From assembly GCA_035577985.1 (NCBI GenBank), contig DATJZY010000131.1, positions 1 through 44,883 of the forward strand: a DNA stretch of 44,883 nucleotides, read 5' to 3'. This document shows, piece by piece, positions 6,470 through 15,536 of the stretch. Within the stretch, counting starts at the first letter, position 1. The number at the start of each line of letters is the position of its first letter. The notes below the pieces were generated by a model. That model saw only the letters and a program-made list of their open reading frames with translations, had not been told where the DNA came from and searched no databases. The position numbers were made by a program, and so were the translations under genes. This DNA comes from Candidatus Eisenbacteria bacterium. Its GTDB lineage: Bacteria; Desulfobacterota; Binatia; DP-6.

Positions 6470-9400
6470 CTAGCCCGAAGCGGTCGGGACTGGCAACCGC
6501 GACGCGCTCTCGAAGATGCGCGCGGAGATCTCGCGGATCGCCGCGCGATGGCGTGCGAGGTCGGCGCGAAACGACGCGACCACGGTCGCGTCGTCGCCGG
6601 CGTAGCCGAGGCGGCGCGCGAGGGCGAGCACGGCCTCGGCGTCGGCGTCGAACGCCTCGACGGCCTGGTCGCGCTCGATGCGCAGCCGCCCCTCGAGGTC
6701 GCGCAGGAACCCGTAGCCCGCGCGCAGCCGCTCGCCGTCGTCCCGTCGGAGGAGCCCCGTCTCGATGAGCGCGTCGAGCGCCTCGCGCGTCGAGCGCACG
6801 CGCAGCCGCGGCTCGGCGGGCCCGTGGCGGAGCTGCAGCATCTGGACCGCGAACTCGACGTCCACCAGCCCGCCCCAATCGGTCTTGATGTTGACCGCGT
6901 CGCCGCTCTGGGCTCCCCGCTCGTCCGCGATGCGCGCGCGCATCGCCGCCATCTCCTGCACCTTCTCGGGCGCGAGCCCGTGGCCGTACACGAAGCGGTC
7001 GATCACGTGGGCGACACGATCCCGGAGGGCGCGCGGTCCCGTCAGCGGACGCGCCTTCGCGAGCGCCTGGCGCTCCCACACCGCGGCGCTGGTCGCGTGG
7101 TAGCTCTCGAAGGCGGCGATCGACGACACGAGCGTCCCTTGATTGCCCGAAGGCCGCAGGCGGGTGTCGATCTTGTAGGCGATGCCCTCCTGCGTCGGCG
7201 TCTGCAGCGCGCTGATCGTACGCTGCGCGACGCGGCTGAAGTACTCGTGCGGCGCGAGCCCACGCTCGGCCCACCATCCTTCGGGGCCGGCGTCGTACAG
7301 GAACACGATGTCGAGGTCGGAGTGGTAGTTGAGCTCGCCGCCTCCGAGCTTGCCCATGCCGACGATGACGAGGCCGTCGGTCGGCGGCGTCGCCGGCAGC
7401 CCGAGCCGGTCGCCGACGGCCGCCTGCGCGATGTCGGCGGCGGCGGCGAGACAGGTCTCGGCCAGCATCGTGAGCTGGCTGCGCACCACCTCGCCCGGCA
7501 GCTCGCCCTCGATGTCGTGGACCCCGATGCGCAGGAACTCCTCGTGGCGGAAGCGACGGATGGTGTCGAGCTGGCGCTCGAGGTCGCGCGCGGCAGCGAG
7601 CCGCGCGGCGAGCTCGGCGTCGAGCTCGGCGCGCGTCACGTCGAGGCGGATCAGATCGGCCCGCACCAGGCTGTCGAGCAGCTCGGGATGGCGCAGGAAG
7701 TAGCGTGAGAGGAACTCGCTCGTACCGAAGAGGCGGAGGAGGAGCCGCATCACGCCCGTGTTCTCGAGCAGCAGGTGCAGGAAGCTCGTGCGCGCCCCGA
7801 TCGAGCCGATGAAGCTCGCGAGGTGGCTGAGGGCACGATCGGGATCGGCGGTGCGCGCGATCTCACCCAGCATGGCCGGCGCGAGCGCCGCCATCGCCCG
7901 CTGCCGCCGCGGCGACGCGGGCGCATGGCTCGGACCGTCGCGGAGGAGCTTCAGGTCGGCATACGCGGTCGCCGTATCCGTGAACCCGAGCGCGGCGAGC
8001 CGCGCGCGCGTCCCCGCCTCGTCGTCGAGCTCGTCGAAGATCGCGGCCACCTCGGGCCGCTCCTCGCGCCGACGCTCCTCCTCCGCACCGTGGAACAGGG
8101 CCTCGAACGCGCCATGGACGACCTCGGTATGGTGCGCGTGCTGAGCGCGGAAGCGCGCATCGCCGTCGGCGCCGACGAAGCCGAGGCGGCGCAAGAGCAC
8201 CGCATACTCCTCCGGATCGTCCGGGATGCGCTGCGTCTGCCGCTCGTGCGCGATCTGGATCTTGTGCTCGACGTCGCGCAGGAACCGGTACGCTGCGGCG
8301 AGCCGTTCGGCGAGCGTCGCGTCGGCGTACCCGCCGCGCGTGAGTTCCCGGAGCGTCGCGACGGTCCCGCGGGCCTGGAGCCGCGCGTCCTTCCCGCCGT
8401 GCACCAGCTGCTGCGCCTGCACCCAGAACTCGATCTCCCGGATGCCGCCACGGCCGAGCTTCACGTCGCGTTGGTACTGCCCGGGGTGACGCAGCGATTG
8501 ATCCACTCGCCGCTTCATCGCGTTCAGGTCCTCGAGGGTCGAGAAGTCGAGGTAGCGGCGATAGACGAATGGTGCGAGCTCGCCGAGCAGCGTGTCGCCG
8601 AGGCGTCGCTCGCCGCCGACCGGCCGCGCCTTCAGCCACACGGCCCGCTCCCACGTCTGGCCCCACGCCTCGTAGTACGACACCGTCGCGGCGACCGACG
8701 CCGCGAGCGGCCCCTCGCCGCCACCGGGCCGCAGCCGGAGGTCCACTCGGAAGCACAACCCGTCCGCCGTCACCTCGGCGAGCGCCTTCGTCACTTCCTC
8801 GGCGATGCGGACGAAGAACTCGCGCAACGTCCGGCCGGACGCGTGCTCGCCGTCGTCGGCGTACAGGTAGACGAGATCGATGTCGGAGCTGTAGTTGAGC
8901 TCCTCGCCCCCGAGCTTCCCCATCCCGAGCACGGCGAAGGCGACCGGCGGATCGCCGCCCCATTCCGCGGCGATGCGCGCCCGGGTGCACGCCGTCGCGA
9001 CGTCGATCAAGCCCTCGGCGAGGGCGGACAGCTCGGCCACGGTGTCGTCGACGGTGGCGAGCGCGACCAGGTCGCGGCCACCGATCCGCACCAGCTCGCG
9101 GCGCCGGTAGGCGCGCAGCAGCGCGTGGAGCGTCGCGCGTGCCACCGATCCGTGCGCACCCATCTCCGCGAGCGCGCGCACGTGCGTCGCGACGTCGCGG
9201 CGCGGCTCGCCCGTGACGCGCCGAAAGAGCGCCGGCCAACCCGTTGCTTCCGCGGCGAGCGTCGAGGCGAGCGCCGGACTGCCACCGAGCACCCGCAGCA
9301 GCAGGTCGGGGCGCTCGACGGGCGCAGGCGCGGCGTCGAGGAGCCGCTCGAGCGCGTGCAGGGCCCCCGCCGGATCGGCCGCAGCGCGCAGCCCCGCGAG

Positions 9401-9508
9401 CGTGGCGTCGTCGCCCGCCGCCTCGAGCCACCCGGCGACCGGGCCCATCGCCTGCAGCACGCGCTCCGGGTTCGGGACGCCGGCGGCGCCCAACTGCGTG
9501 CCCGTCAC
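6470..9508 (-). CDS. glnE: Bifunctional glutamine synthetase adenylyltransferase/adenylyl-removing enzyme
   Basis: A 1012-aa cytoplasmic regulator that adds AMP to glutamine synthetase or removes it in response to PII protein, tuning ammonia assimilation. Two nucleotidyltransferase domains are evident. The N-terminal one has LGMGKLGGEELNYSSDIDLV and the C-terminal one VGMGKLGGGELNYHSDLDIVF, each with the paired catalytic aspartates. Helical GlnD/PII-uridylyltransferase-like segments follow each. The length is slightly above the roughly 950 aa usual for the family. The GTG start was chosen because it overlaps the ppx stop as GTGA, implying translational coupling; a Met about 23 residues further in is an alternative. 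The frame remains open upstream only because of the high GC content. Confidence 0.95.
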   Translation of the reverse strand: MTGTQLGAAGVPNPERVLQAMGPVAGWLEAAGDDATLAGLRAAADPAGALHALERLLDAAPAPVERPDLLLRVLGGSPALASTLAAEATGWPALFRRVTGEPRRDVATHVRALAEMGAHGSVARATLHALLRAYRRRELVRIGGRDLVALATVDDTVAELSALAEGLIDVATACTRARIAAEWGGDPPVAFAVLGMGKLGGEELNYSSDIDLVYLYADDGEHASGRTLREFFVRIAEEVTKALAEVTADGLCFRVDLRLRPGGGEGPLAASVAATVSYYEAWGQTWERAVWLKARPVGGERRLGDTLLGELAPFVYRRYLDFSTLEDLNAMKRRVDQSLRHPGQYQRDVKLGRGGIREIEFWVQAQQLVHGGKDARLQARGTVATLRELTRGGYADATLAERLAAAYRFLRDVEHKIQIAHERQTQRIPDDPEEYAVLLRRLGFVGADGDARFRAQHAHHTEVVHGAFEALFHGAEEERRREERPEVAAIFDELDDEAGTRARLAALGFTDTATAYADLKLLRDGPSHAPASPRRQRAMAALAPAMLGEIARTADPDRALSHLASFIGSIGARTSFLHLLLENTGVMRLLLRLFGTSEFLSRYFLRHPELLDSLVRADLIRLDVTRAELDAELAARLAAARDLERQLDTIRRFRHEEFLRIGVHDIEGELPGEVVRSQLTMLAETCLAAAADIAQAAVGDRLGLPATPPTDGLVIVGMGKLGGGELNYHSDLDIVFLYDAGPEGWWAERGLAPHEYFSRVAQRTISALQTPTQEGIAYKIDTRLRPSGNQGTLVSSIAAFESYHATSAAVWERQALAKARPLTGPRALRDRVAHVIDRFVYGHGLAPEKVQEMAAMRARIADERGAQSGDAVNIKTDWGGLVDVEFAVQMLQLRHGPAEPRLRVRSTREALDALIETGLLRRDDGERLRAGYGFLRDLEGRLRIERDQAVEAFDADAEAVLALARRLGYAGDDATVVASFRADLARHRAAIREISARIFESASRLPVPTASG

Positions 9509-10440
9509 CCCCACAGCGCACCCATCATCACGCGCACGCCGGCCGCGGCGAGCCGCTCGCGGAGGTAGGCATGCCGGACGCCGTGATCGCTCACGCGCAG
9601 CCGGGACGTCCCCAGGGCTCGCGCCACGCCGCCGAGGATACACGCTCCCGCCGGAAGAATCGCGGCGCGCCCCGGCTCGAGCAACTCGCCGTCCGCCGGA
9701 ACGCGAGCGGCGATGGCCTCGAGCATGTCCGTCGCCAGCGCCGCGCCATGGACGGCGCGAGGATCGTAGCGGGCGAGGCCCAGCGCGAGCGCGGCGAGCG
9801 AGGTCGCCGTGCCGCCGGAGGCGGCCGCGAGCGCCCCTGCGGCGCGCGCACGCGCGGGCAGGTCCGTCGTCGCCAGCCCGACGTCGATCGCGTGGTGCAG
9901 GCGAGCCCCGTCGCCGCCGCACGCGTCGGTGAGCGCGAGCGCACCGAGCGGCAGGCTCACACACGCGTCGATCGTCTCGCCGCGGCCGAGCGCGAGCTCG
10001 GTCGTGGCGCCGCCGACGTCGATGGCGACGACGGGTGCCGCACCCAGACCAAGGCCGTGGACGACCGCCGCGAAGGCGAGGTGCGCTTCGCGCGTGCCGC
10101 TCAGGATCTCCACTGGAACGCCCGACGCGGCGGCGACATCGTCCGCGAACGCCTGACCGTCGGCAGCGCGCCGCGCCGCTCCCGTCGCGAACGCCCAGAC
10201 GTCGTGTGCGCCGCGGGCTCGCGCCCGGCCGGCGAGCTTCACGACGGTGTCGAGGGTGGCCCGTGCCCGCTCCGGATCGAGCGCGCCACCCGCGCGGAGC
10301 CCGGCGCCGAGCCGGGTCGTCGTGGCGGCTTCGTCGATCGCGCGCGCCGAGCCGTCGGCGCCGACGGCGACCATGAGAAGCAGGACGGAGTTGCTGCCGA
10401 CGTCGATCGCGGCGGCGACCCGGGCGCCCGAGCCGCTCAC
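9505..10440 (-). CDS. Ppx/GppA-family phosphatase (exopolyphosphatase-like)
   Basis: A 311-aa member of the ASKHA-fold Ppx/GppA family, which cleaves terminal phosphate from polyphosphate or pppGpp. The phosphate-1 motif AAIDVGSNSVLLL (residues 9-21) and the phosphate-2 motif AIDVGGATTEL are both present, as is the GTREAHLAFAAV segment between them. It is a short form lacking the C-terminal HD-like extension of E. coli Ppx, matching the roughly 300-aa type. The GTG start overlaps the trmFO stop as GTGA, and its own stop overlaps the glnE start the same way. Which of the two substrates it prefers cannot be told from sequence. Confidence 0.9.
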   Translation of the reverse strand: MSGSGARVAAAIDVGSNSVLLLMVAVGADGSARAIDEAATTTRLGAGLRAGGALDPERARATLDTVVKLAGRARARGAHDVWAFATGAARRAADGQAFADDVAAASGVPVEILSGTREAHLAFAAVVHGLGLGAAPVVAIDVGGATTELALGRGETIDACVSLPLGALALTDACGGDGARLHHAIDVGLATTDLPARARAAGALAAASGGTATSLAALALGLARYDPRAVHGAALATDMLEAIAARVPADGELLEPGRAAILPAGACILGGVARALGTSRLRVSDHGVRHAYLRERLAAAGVRVMMGALWG

Positions 10441-11771
10441 GCCACCGAGGCGGCACCGCCGGGCGGCGCCATGATCCCGTCACGCCAGCGCGTGAGGTCG
10501 GTCAGTCCCCGCTCGGCGAGCGCGAGCTTCTTCTCCCGCCCGTGCAGCGCGCGCGGCAGCGGTGGGAACAGACCGTAGTTCGCGTTCATCGGCTGGAAGC
10601 TCTTCTTGCCGCGCTCGGTCACGTACGCGAGCATCGAGCCCATCGCCGTCGTCCGCGGCGGGATCGCGAGCGGTTCGCCGCGCAGGAGACGCACGACGTT
10701 GAGACCCGCGAGGATTCCGGTCGCCGCCGACTCGACGTAGCCCTCCACGCCGACGATCTGGCCGGCGAGAAAGAGCGAGCGGCGGGCGGCGACCTGCAGC
10801 GAGGGCAGGAGCAGGTCGGGCGCGTTCACGTACGTGTTGCGGTGCAGGCTCCCCAGCCGCACGAACTCGGCGCGCTCGAGCCCGGGGATCATGCGCAGCA
10901 CGCGCCGCTGCTCCCCGTACGTCATCTTCGTCTGGAAGCCGACGATGTTGTAGAGGCGGCCTTCGGCATCGTCCTGCCGGAGCTGCACGGCGGCGAACGG
11001 ACGCGTGCCGGTGCGCGGGTCCACGAGCCCGACCGGGCGCATCGGGCCGAACGCGAGCGTGTCGCGCCCGCGGCGCGCCATCTCCTCGATCGGCATGCAG
11101 CCCTCGAAGTAGATGATGCGCTCGAAGTCGCGCGCCGGAACCTTCTCGGCGGCCATCACCGCGTCGACGAACGCATAGTACGCGTCCCGGCCGAGGGGGC
11201 AGTTGACGTAGTCGTCGCCGCCCTTGTCGTAGCGCGACTGCTTCCAGGCGACCTGCATGTCGATCGAGTCGGTGGTCACGGTCGGCGCGATCGCGTCGTA
11301 GAAGTACAGGTGCGGCGATCCGAGCAGGCGCGCTAGTGCGGTCGAGAGCGCCGGCGACGTCAACGGGCCGGTGGCGAGGATCGTGAGCCCGCTCGGGACG
11401 TCGGTGACCTCTTCGCGGACGAGACGGATCAGCGGGTCCCGCTCGATCGCAGCGGTCAGTCCCTCGGCGAACCGCACGCGGTCGACCGCGAGGCATGCTC
11501 CTGCCGGCACCCGATGCCGATCGGCGACGGCCATGACGACGGAGCCGAGCTGCCGCATCTCCTCCTTCAGGAGGCCGACGGCCGTCTCCATGGTCGCGTT
11601 GCGGAACGAGTTCGAGCAGACGAGCTCGCCCAGATGATCGGTCACGTGCGCGGCGGTCTCGCGCACCGGACGCATCTCGTAGAGGTCGACCGGGATCCCG
11701 GCGCGCGTGAGCTGCCAGGCCGCCTCGCAGCCGGCGAGCCCGCCGCCGATGATCGTCACCCGATCGCTCAC
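10437..11771 (-). CDS. trmFO: Methylenetetrahydrofolate-tRNA-(uracil-54-C5)-methyltransferase
   Basis: FAD- and folate-dependent enzyme (444 aa) that makes ribothymidine at position 54 of the tRNA T-loop. The N-terminal dinucleotide-binding motif IIGGGLAGCEAAW starts at residue 6, followed by family blocks HVTDHLGELVCSNSFRN and LKEEMRQLGS. Further in are YFYDAIAPTVTTDSID and FFEGC-like YFEGCMPIEEMARRG. Near the C-terminus are FLAGQIVGVEGYVESAATG and the PMNANYGLFPPL signature. All are diagnostic for TrmFO rather than the larger GidA/MnmG. The GTG start overlaps the topA stop (GTGA). TrmFO next to TopA and DprA is a common arrangement in bacteria that use folate rather than SAM for this methylation. 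Confidence 0.97.
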   Translation of the reverse strand: MSDRVTIIGGGLAGCEAAWQLTRAGIPVDLYEMRPVRETAAHVTDHLGELVCSNSFRNATMETAVGLLKEEMRQLGSVVMAVADRHRVPAGACLAVDRVRFAEGLTAAIERDPLIRLVREEVTDVPSGLTILATGPLTSPALSTALARLLGSPHLYFYDAIAPTVTTDSIDMQVAWKQSRYDKGGDDYVNCPLGRDAYYAFVDAVMAAEKVPARDFERIIYFEGCMPIEEMARRGRDTLAFGPMRPVGLVDPRTGTRPFAAVQLRQDDAEGRLYNIVGFQTKMTYGEQRRVLRMIPGLERAEFVRLGSLHRNTYVNAPDLLLPSLQVAARRSLFLAGQIVGVEGYVESAATGILAGLNVVRLLRGEPLAIPPRTTAMGSMLAYVTERGKKSFQPMNANYGLFPPLPRALHGREKKLALAERGLTDLTRWRDGIMAPPGGAASVA

Positions 11772-14296
11772 GAGAGCTCCGCGCCGCCCGTCGTCCCCTT
11801 CTTCTTCTTGACGGCGGCCGGCTTCCGCCCGGGTGCGCTCGCCTTGCGCGGGCGGGCGGGAGCCGCCGCGGCCGGCGCGTCGACCTTGGCCGCGGCCGGC
11901 CGTGCGCTCGCGGCGGCCTTCTTGCCGGGTGGCGGCGTGCCCGTCCGCGCGGGACGCCGCGACGCCGCTTCGCGGCGCTCGGGCAGCGGCAGCACGTTGC
12001 CTTCGGCGAGCTCGGGCTGGAAGACCCAGTCGCAGCCTTCCTTGGCGCACCGGCGGATCGTCCCGTACCGCTTGGTCACCTTCTCCGTCACGAAGCTCGC
12101 ACCGCACTTGGGACACGGCTCGAGCACCGGCTTGTCCCACACGACGGACTTGCACTCGGGGTAGCGATTGCACGAGTAGAAGAGCTTGCCGCGCCGCGAA
12201 ACGCGCTCGTACATCTCGCCTTGCCCGCACACGAGGCACGTGGCTCCGGTCGGCTTCGGCTTGTGGAACGGCCGGATGTTCTTGCAGTCCGGATAGCCCG
12301 AGCAGCCGACGAACTTGCCGAAGCGGCCGAACCGGACCTGCATCGGCTTGCCGCAGAGCTCGCACGCTTCGTCGACGACCTCGGGCGCTTCGGGAACGAT
12401 CTTCCCGTTCTCGTCGCGCGTGAAGTTCATGGTGTTGCGGCACTCGGGGTAGCCGCTGCAGGCGAGGAACTCGCCGCGCCGACCCCACTTGATGACCATC
12501 CCCTTGCCGCACTTCTCGCAGGTGAGGTCGGTCGGGCGCTCCTCCCGCTTCACGTCGCGCATCTCGACCTGCGCGCGCTCGAGGTCCTTGGCGAAGGGCA
12601 CCCAGAAGCGGCGCATCGCCTGCGACCAGTGCTCCTTGCCTTCTTCGATGGCGTCGAGCTCGTCCTCCATCGAGGCCGTGAACTCGACGTTGAGCACGTC
12701 GGGGAACGAGCCGACGAGGAGATCGGTCACGAGGAACCCGAGCTCGGTCGGCTTGAGCCGCCGCTGGTCGTCCTCGATCACGTACTCCTTGTTGAGGATC
12801 GTCCCCATGATGCTGGCGTACGTGGACGGCCGGCCGATGTCCTGCTCCTCCATCTCCTTGATGAGCGTCGCCTGGGTGAAGCGCGGTGGCGGCTGCGTGA
12901 AGTGCTGCTCGGGCAGGAGCTCGAGGAGCTTCACGGTCTCGCCCGCGGTGAGCGGCGGGAGCTGGCCCTCGGTGTCGTCGTCGTCGCCGTTCGGCGCCGC
13001 GGCATCGTCGCGGCCCTCGGTGTAGACGCGGATGAAGCCGTCGAACTTGAGGATCTGGCCGGTGGCGCGGAAGCGGCAGCGCTCGGCCTGGAGGTCGATC
13101 GAGGTGGCGTCGTAGACCGCCGACGCCATCTGGCTCGCGACGAAGCGGTTCCAGATGAGCGTGTAGAGCAGCAGCTCCTCCCGCTCGACGAACGGCGCCA
13201 CGCGCTCGGGCGGCCACTCCATCAAGGTCGGCCGGATCGCTTCGTGGGCGTCCTGCGCCTCCTTCTTGGAGCGGTAGACGTTCGGCTGCTCGGGCACGTA
13301 CTCGGGCCCGAACCGCCCGCCGATGAATTCGCGCGCCGCCGCGATGGCGTCGCCCGCGATGCGGGTCGAGTCGGTGCGCATGTAGGTGATGAGGCCGACC
13401 GCGCCCTCGTCGCCGAGCTCGACGCCCTCGTACAGCCGCTGCGCGATGCGCATGGTCCGCGACGGCTGGAACCCGAGCTTGCGCGACGCCTCCTGCTGGA
13501 GCTTGGAGGTGATGAAGGGCGGCGTCGGATGGCGGCGTCGCTCCTTCTTCTCGACGTTGGTGACGGTCCAGGTGGCGCCCGGCAGGCCCGCGAGGACCTC
13601 GTCGACGCGGGTCTTGGTGTCGAGGCGGAGCTGCTTGTGGTCGAGCTTCTGGCCGTCGATCTCGGCGAGGCGCGCCGTGAACGGCGGCGGCTGCTGGCCC
13701 TCGACCCGCGCCTCGACCGTCCAGTACTCCTCGGGAACGAAGGCGAGGATCTCGCGCTCGCGCTCGCAGATGATGCGCACGGCGACCGATTGCACGCGCC
13801 CGGCCGAGAGCCCGCGCCGCACCTTGTTCCAGAGCAGCGGCGAGAGCTTGTAGCCGACCAGCCGATCGAGCACGCGCCGGGCCTGCTGCGCGTCGAAGAG
13901 GTGCTTGTCGAGATCGCGCGGTTCCTTGATCGCCGCCTGCACGGCCTTCTTCGTGATCTCGTTGAAGAGGACGCGGCGGACGTTCTTCTTCTTCGGGTAG
14001 CCGAGCTTCTCGGCGATGTGCCACGCGATGGCCTCGCCCTCGCGATCGGGGTCGGAGGCGAGGTAGACGTTGTCCTTGTCCTTGGCCGCCTTCTTGATGT
14101 CGGCGAGGACCTGTGCCTTGCCCTGGATGACGTGGTACTCGGCGGCGAAGTCGTTCTCGATGTCGACCCCGAGCTTCGACTTCGGCAGGTCCATCACGTG
14201 GCCGATCGACGCCTTCACCTGGTAGTCGCGGCCCAGGTACTTGGAGAGCGTCTTCGCCTTGGCCGGCGACTCGACGATGACGAGGTGCTTCGCCAC
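11768..14296 (-). CDS. topA: DNA topoisomerase I
   Basis: Type IA topoisomerase (842 aa) that relaxes negative supercoils by nicking one strand. The Toprim domain has Glu9 in VIVESPAKAK and the acidic triad region SDPDREGEAIAW (residues 81-92). The catalytic tyrosine is Tyr305 in LITYMRTDS. The C-terminus carries four cysteine zinc-ribbon units: CEKCGKG, CELCGKP, CLVCGQG and CPKCGAS, each closed by a second pair of cysteines. It ends in a Lys/Ala/Pro-rich basic tail of about 60 residues that likely adds non-specific DNA contact. The GTG start overlaps the dprA TAG stop by one base. Confidence 0.98.
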   Translation of the reverse strand: MAKHLVIVESPAKAKTLSKYLGRDYQVKASIGHVMDLPKSKLGVDIENDFAAEYHVIQGKAQVLADIKKAAKDKDNVYLASDPDREGEAIAWHIAEKLGYPKKKNVRRVLFNEITKKAVQAAIKEPRDLDKHLFDAQQARRVLDRLVGYKLSPLLWNKVRRGLSAGRVQSVAVRIICEREREILAFVPEEYWTVEARVEGQQPPPFTARLAEIDGQKLDHKQLRLDTKTRVDEVLAGLPGATWTVTNVEKKERRRHPTPPFITSKLQQEASRKLGFQPSRTMRIAQRLYEGVELGDEGAVGLITYMRTDSTRIAGDAIAAAREFIGGRFGPEYVPEQPNVYRSKKEAQDAHEAIRPTLMEWPPERVAPFVEREELLLYTLIWNRFVASQMASAVYDATSIDLQAERCRFRATGQILKFDGFIRVYTEGRDDAAAPNGDDDDTEGQLPPLTAGETVKLLELLPEQHFTQPPPRFTQATLIKEMEEQDIGRPSTYASIMGTILNKEYVIEDDQRRLKPTELGFLVTDLLVGSFPDVLNVEFTASMEDELDAIEEGKEHWSQAMRRFWVPFAKDLERAQVEMRDVKREERPTDLTCEKCGKGMVIKWGRRGEFLACSGYPECRNTMNFTRDENGKIVPEAPEVVDEACELCGKPMQVRFGRFGKFVGCSGYPDCKNIRPFHKPKPTGATCLVCGQGEMYERVSRRGKLFYSCNRYPECKSVVWDKPVLEPCPKCGASFVTEKVTKRYGTIRRCAKEGCDWVFQPELAEGNVLPLPERREAASRRPARTGTPPPGKKAAASARPAAAKVDAPAAAAPARPRKASAPGRKPAAVKKKKGTTGGAELS

Positions 14297-15408
14297 TAGG
14301 CCACCTGCCTCCGGACGAACCGCATGCCCGGGCGCTGCTCGACGAGGCCGCGCAGTTCGAGCGCGAGCAGCGTCTCGAGCGCCGCGCCGGCATCGACCCC
14401 GGCCCGCGCGACGACGTCGTCGACGTGCGCGGCGCCGTCGCCGATCGCGCCGAGGAGGCGCTGCTCCGCTGCCGTGACCGATGCCGCGGCGATCGCCGCG
14501 CGAGCCGCCCTCACCCGGCCGACCAGCGCCGGCGCGATCTCGGTGAGCACGTCCTCGACCGACGTCACGAGCTTGGCACCCTGCTGGATCAGACGGTGGC
14601 AGCCAGCGTGCTGGGGCACGCCCACCGGCCCGGGCACCGCGAACACCTCGCGCCCCTGCTCCAGCGCGTAGTGCGCCGTGATGAGCGAGCCGCTACGTTC
14701 CGCTGCCTCCACCACCACCGTCCCCACCGAAACCCCGCTGATGATACGGTTCCTCCGAGGGAAATGAAAATGCAGGGGCGGGGTGCCCCATGGGAACTCG
14801 GTGACGAGCGCTCCCCGGCCCGCGATCTGGTCGCCCAGACCCCGGTTCCAGGTGGGGTAGACGCGATCGATTCCGGTCGCCATGACCGCGATCGTCCGGC
14901 CTCCTGCGGCGAGCGCTCCGCGGTGCGCGGCCGCGTCGACGCCGGTGGCAAGACCGCTCACGACCGTGATTCCCGCCTGCGCGAGGCCGCGCGCGAGGTC
15001 GTCGGCGACCCGACGTCCGTACTCGCCCGCCCTCCGCGCACCCACGATCGCAACCGCCGGATCGTCGATGGCCTCGATCGATCCGCGCACCATCAACGCC
15101 AGCGGAGGGTCGGCGATCGGGCGCAGCCGCGCGGGATAGCGGTCGTCGTCCCACGTGATGGCGGCGGCCCCGATCCGATCGAGGGCAGCCCGCTCGGCGC
15201 TCGCGAGAGCCCCCGCCCGGCCGATCTCCGAGGCGACCTCGGCCGCGATTCCAGCACCCCGGAGCACCGCCGCCGATGCCTCCACCACACGCTCCGAGCC
15301 ACCCAGAAGCGCAGCCAGATCAATGGCTTGCCGCGGTGGGAGGCCGGGAACCAGGGCGAGCCCCAGCCATGCGTCGGCAGGGGCGGCGGTCCTGACAGGG
15401 CCGGTCAT
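14296..15408 (-). CDS. dprA: DNA-processing protein DprA (Smf)
   Basis: A 370-aa cytoplasmic protein that protects incoming single-stranded DNA and loads RecA during natural transformation. The Rossmann-like core shows VGARRAGEYG (usual form GSRxxS/TxYG), SGLATGVDAAAHRGAL, GTGID-like VMATGIDRVYP and FPRRNRIISG. It also has the AERSGSLITAHYALEQGREVFAVPG block. The N-terminal 80 residues fit the helical SAM-like region and the last 70 the winged-helix DprA C-terminal domain (LLGAIGDGAAHVDDV). The start at ATG 15408 gives the canonical beginning; the frame extends upstream but without a ribosome site. It appears to be the first gene of the operon, with a 128-base gap behind it. Confidence 0.95.
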   Translation of the reverse strand: MTGPVRTAAPADAWLGLALVPGLPPRQAIDLAALLGGSERVVEASAAVLRGAGIAAEVASEIGRAGALASAERAALDRIGAAAITWDDDRYPARLRPIADPPLALMVRGSIEAIDDPAVAIVGARRAGEYGRRVADDLARGLAQAGITVVSGLATGVDAAAHRGALAAGGRTIAVMATGIDRVYPTWNRGLGDQIAGRGALVTEFPWGTPPLHFHFPRRNRIISGVSVGTVVVEAAERSGSLITAHYALEQGREVFAVPGPVGVPQHAGCHRLIQQGAKLVTSVEDVLTEIAPALVGRVRAARAAIAAASVTAAEQRLLGAIGDGAAHVDDVVARAGVDAGAALETLLALELRGLVEQRPGMRFVRRQVA

Positions 15409-15536
15409 CGCGGAGCGACGCGGGCTACTACACGCACCTGGTCGTTGCAACTTGCCTGCCATCGTTGCACGCCGGCACGGCTCCGTCGACGAACAAAATG
15501 TCCCGTCGATTGCGCTGCGCGGTGCGTTCGGCGGCG

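Noticed and set aside
7775..9568. Plus-strand open frame opposite glnE
   Set aside because: Mirror of the glnE coding frame with high-GC codon bias; no domain, no start signal.
12221..14299. Long plus-strand open frame (692 codons) opposite topA
   Set aside because: It is the antisense shadow of a clear topA gene in GC-rich DNA; its composition (Arg, Asp, Leu, Val rich) and lack of any motif or ribosome site mark it as noise.
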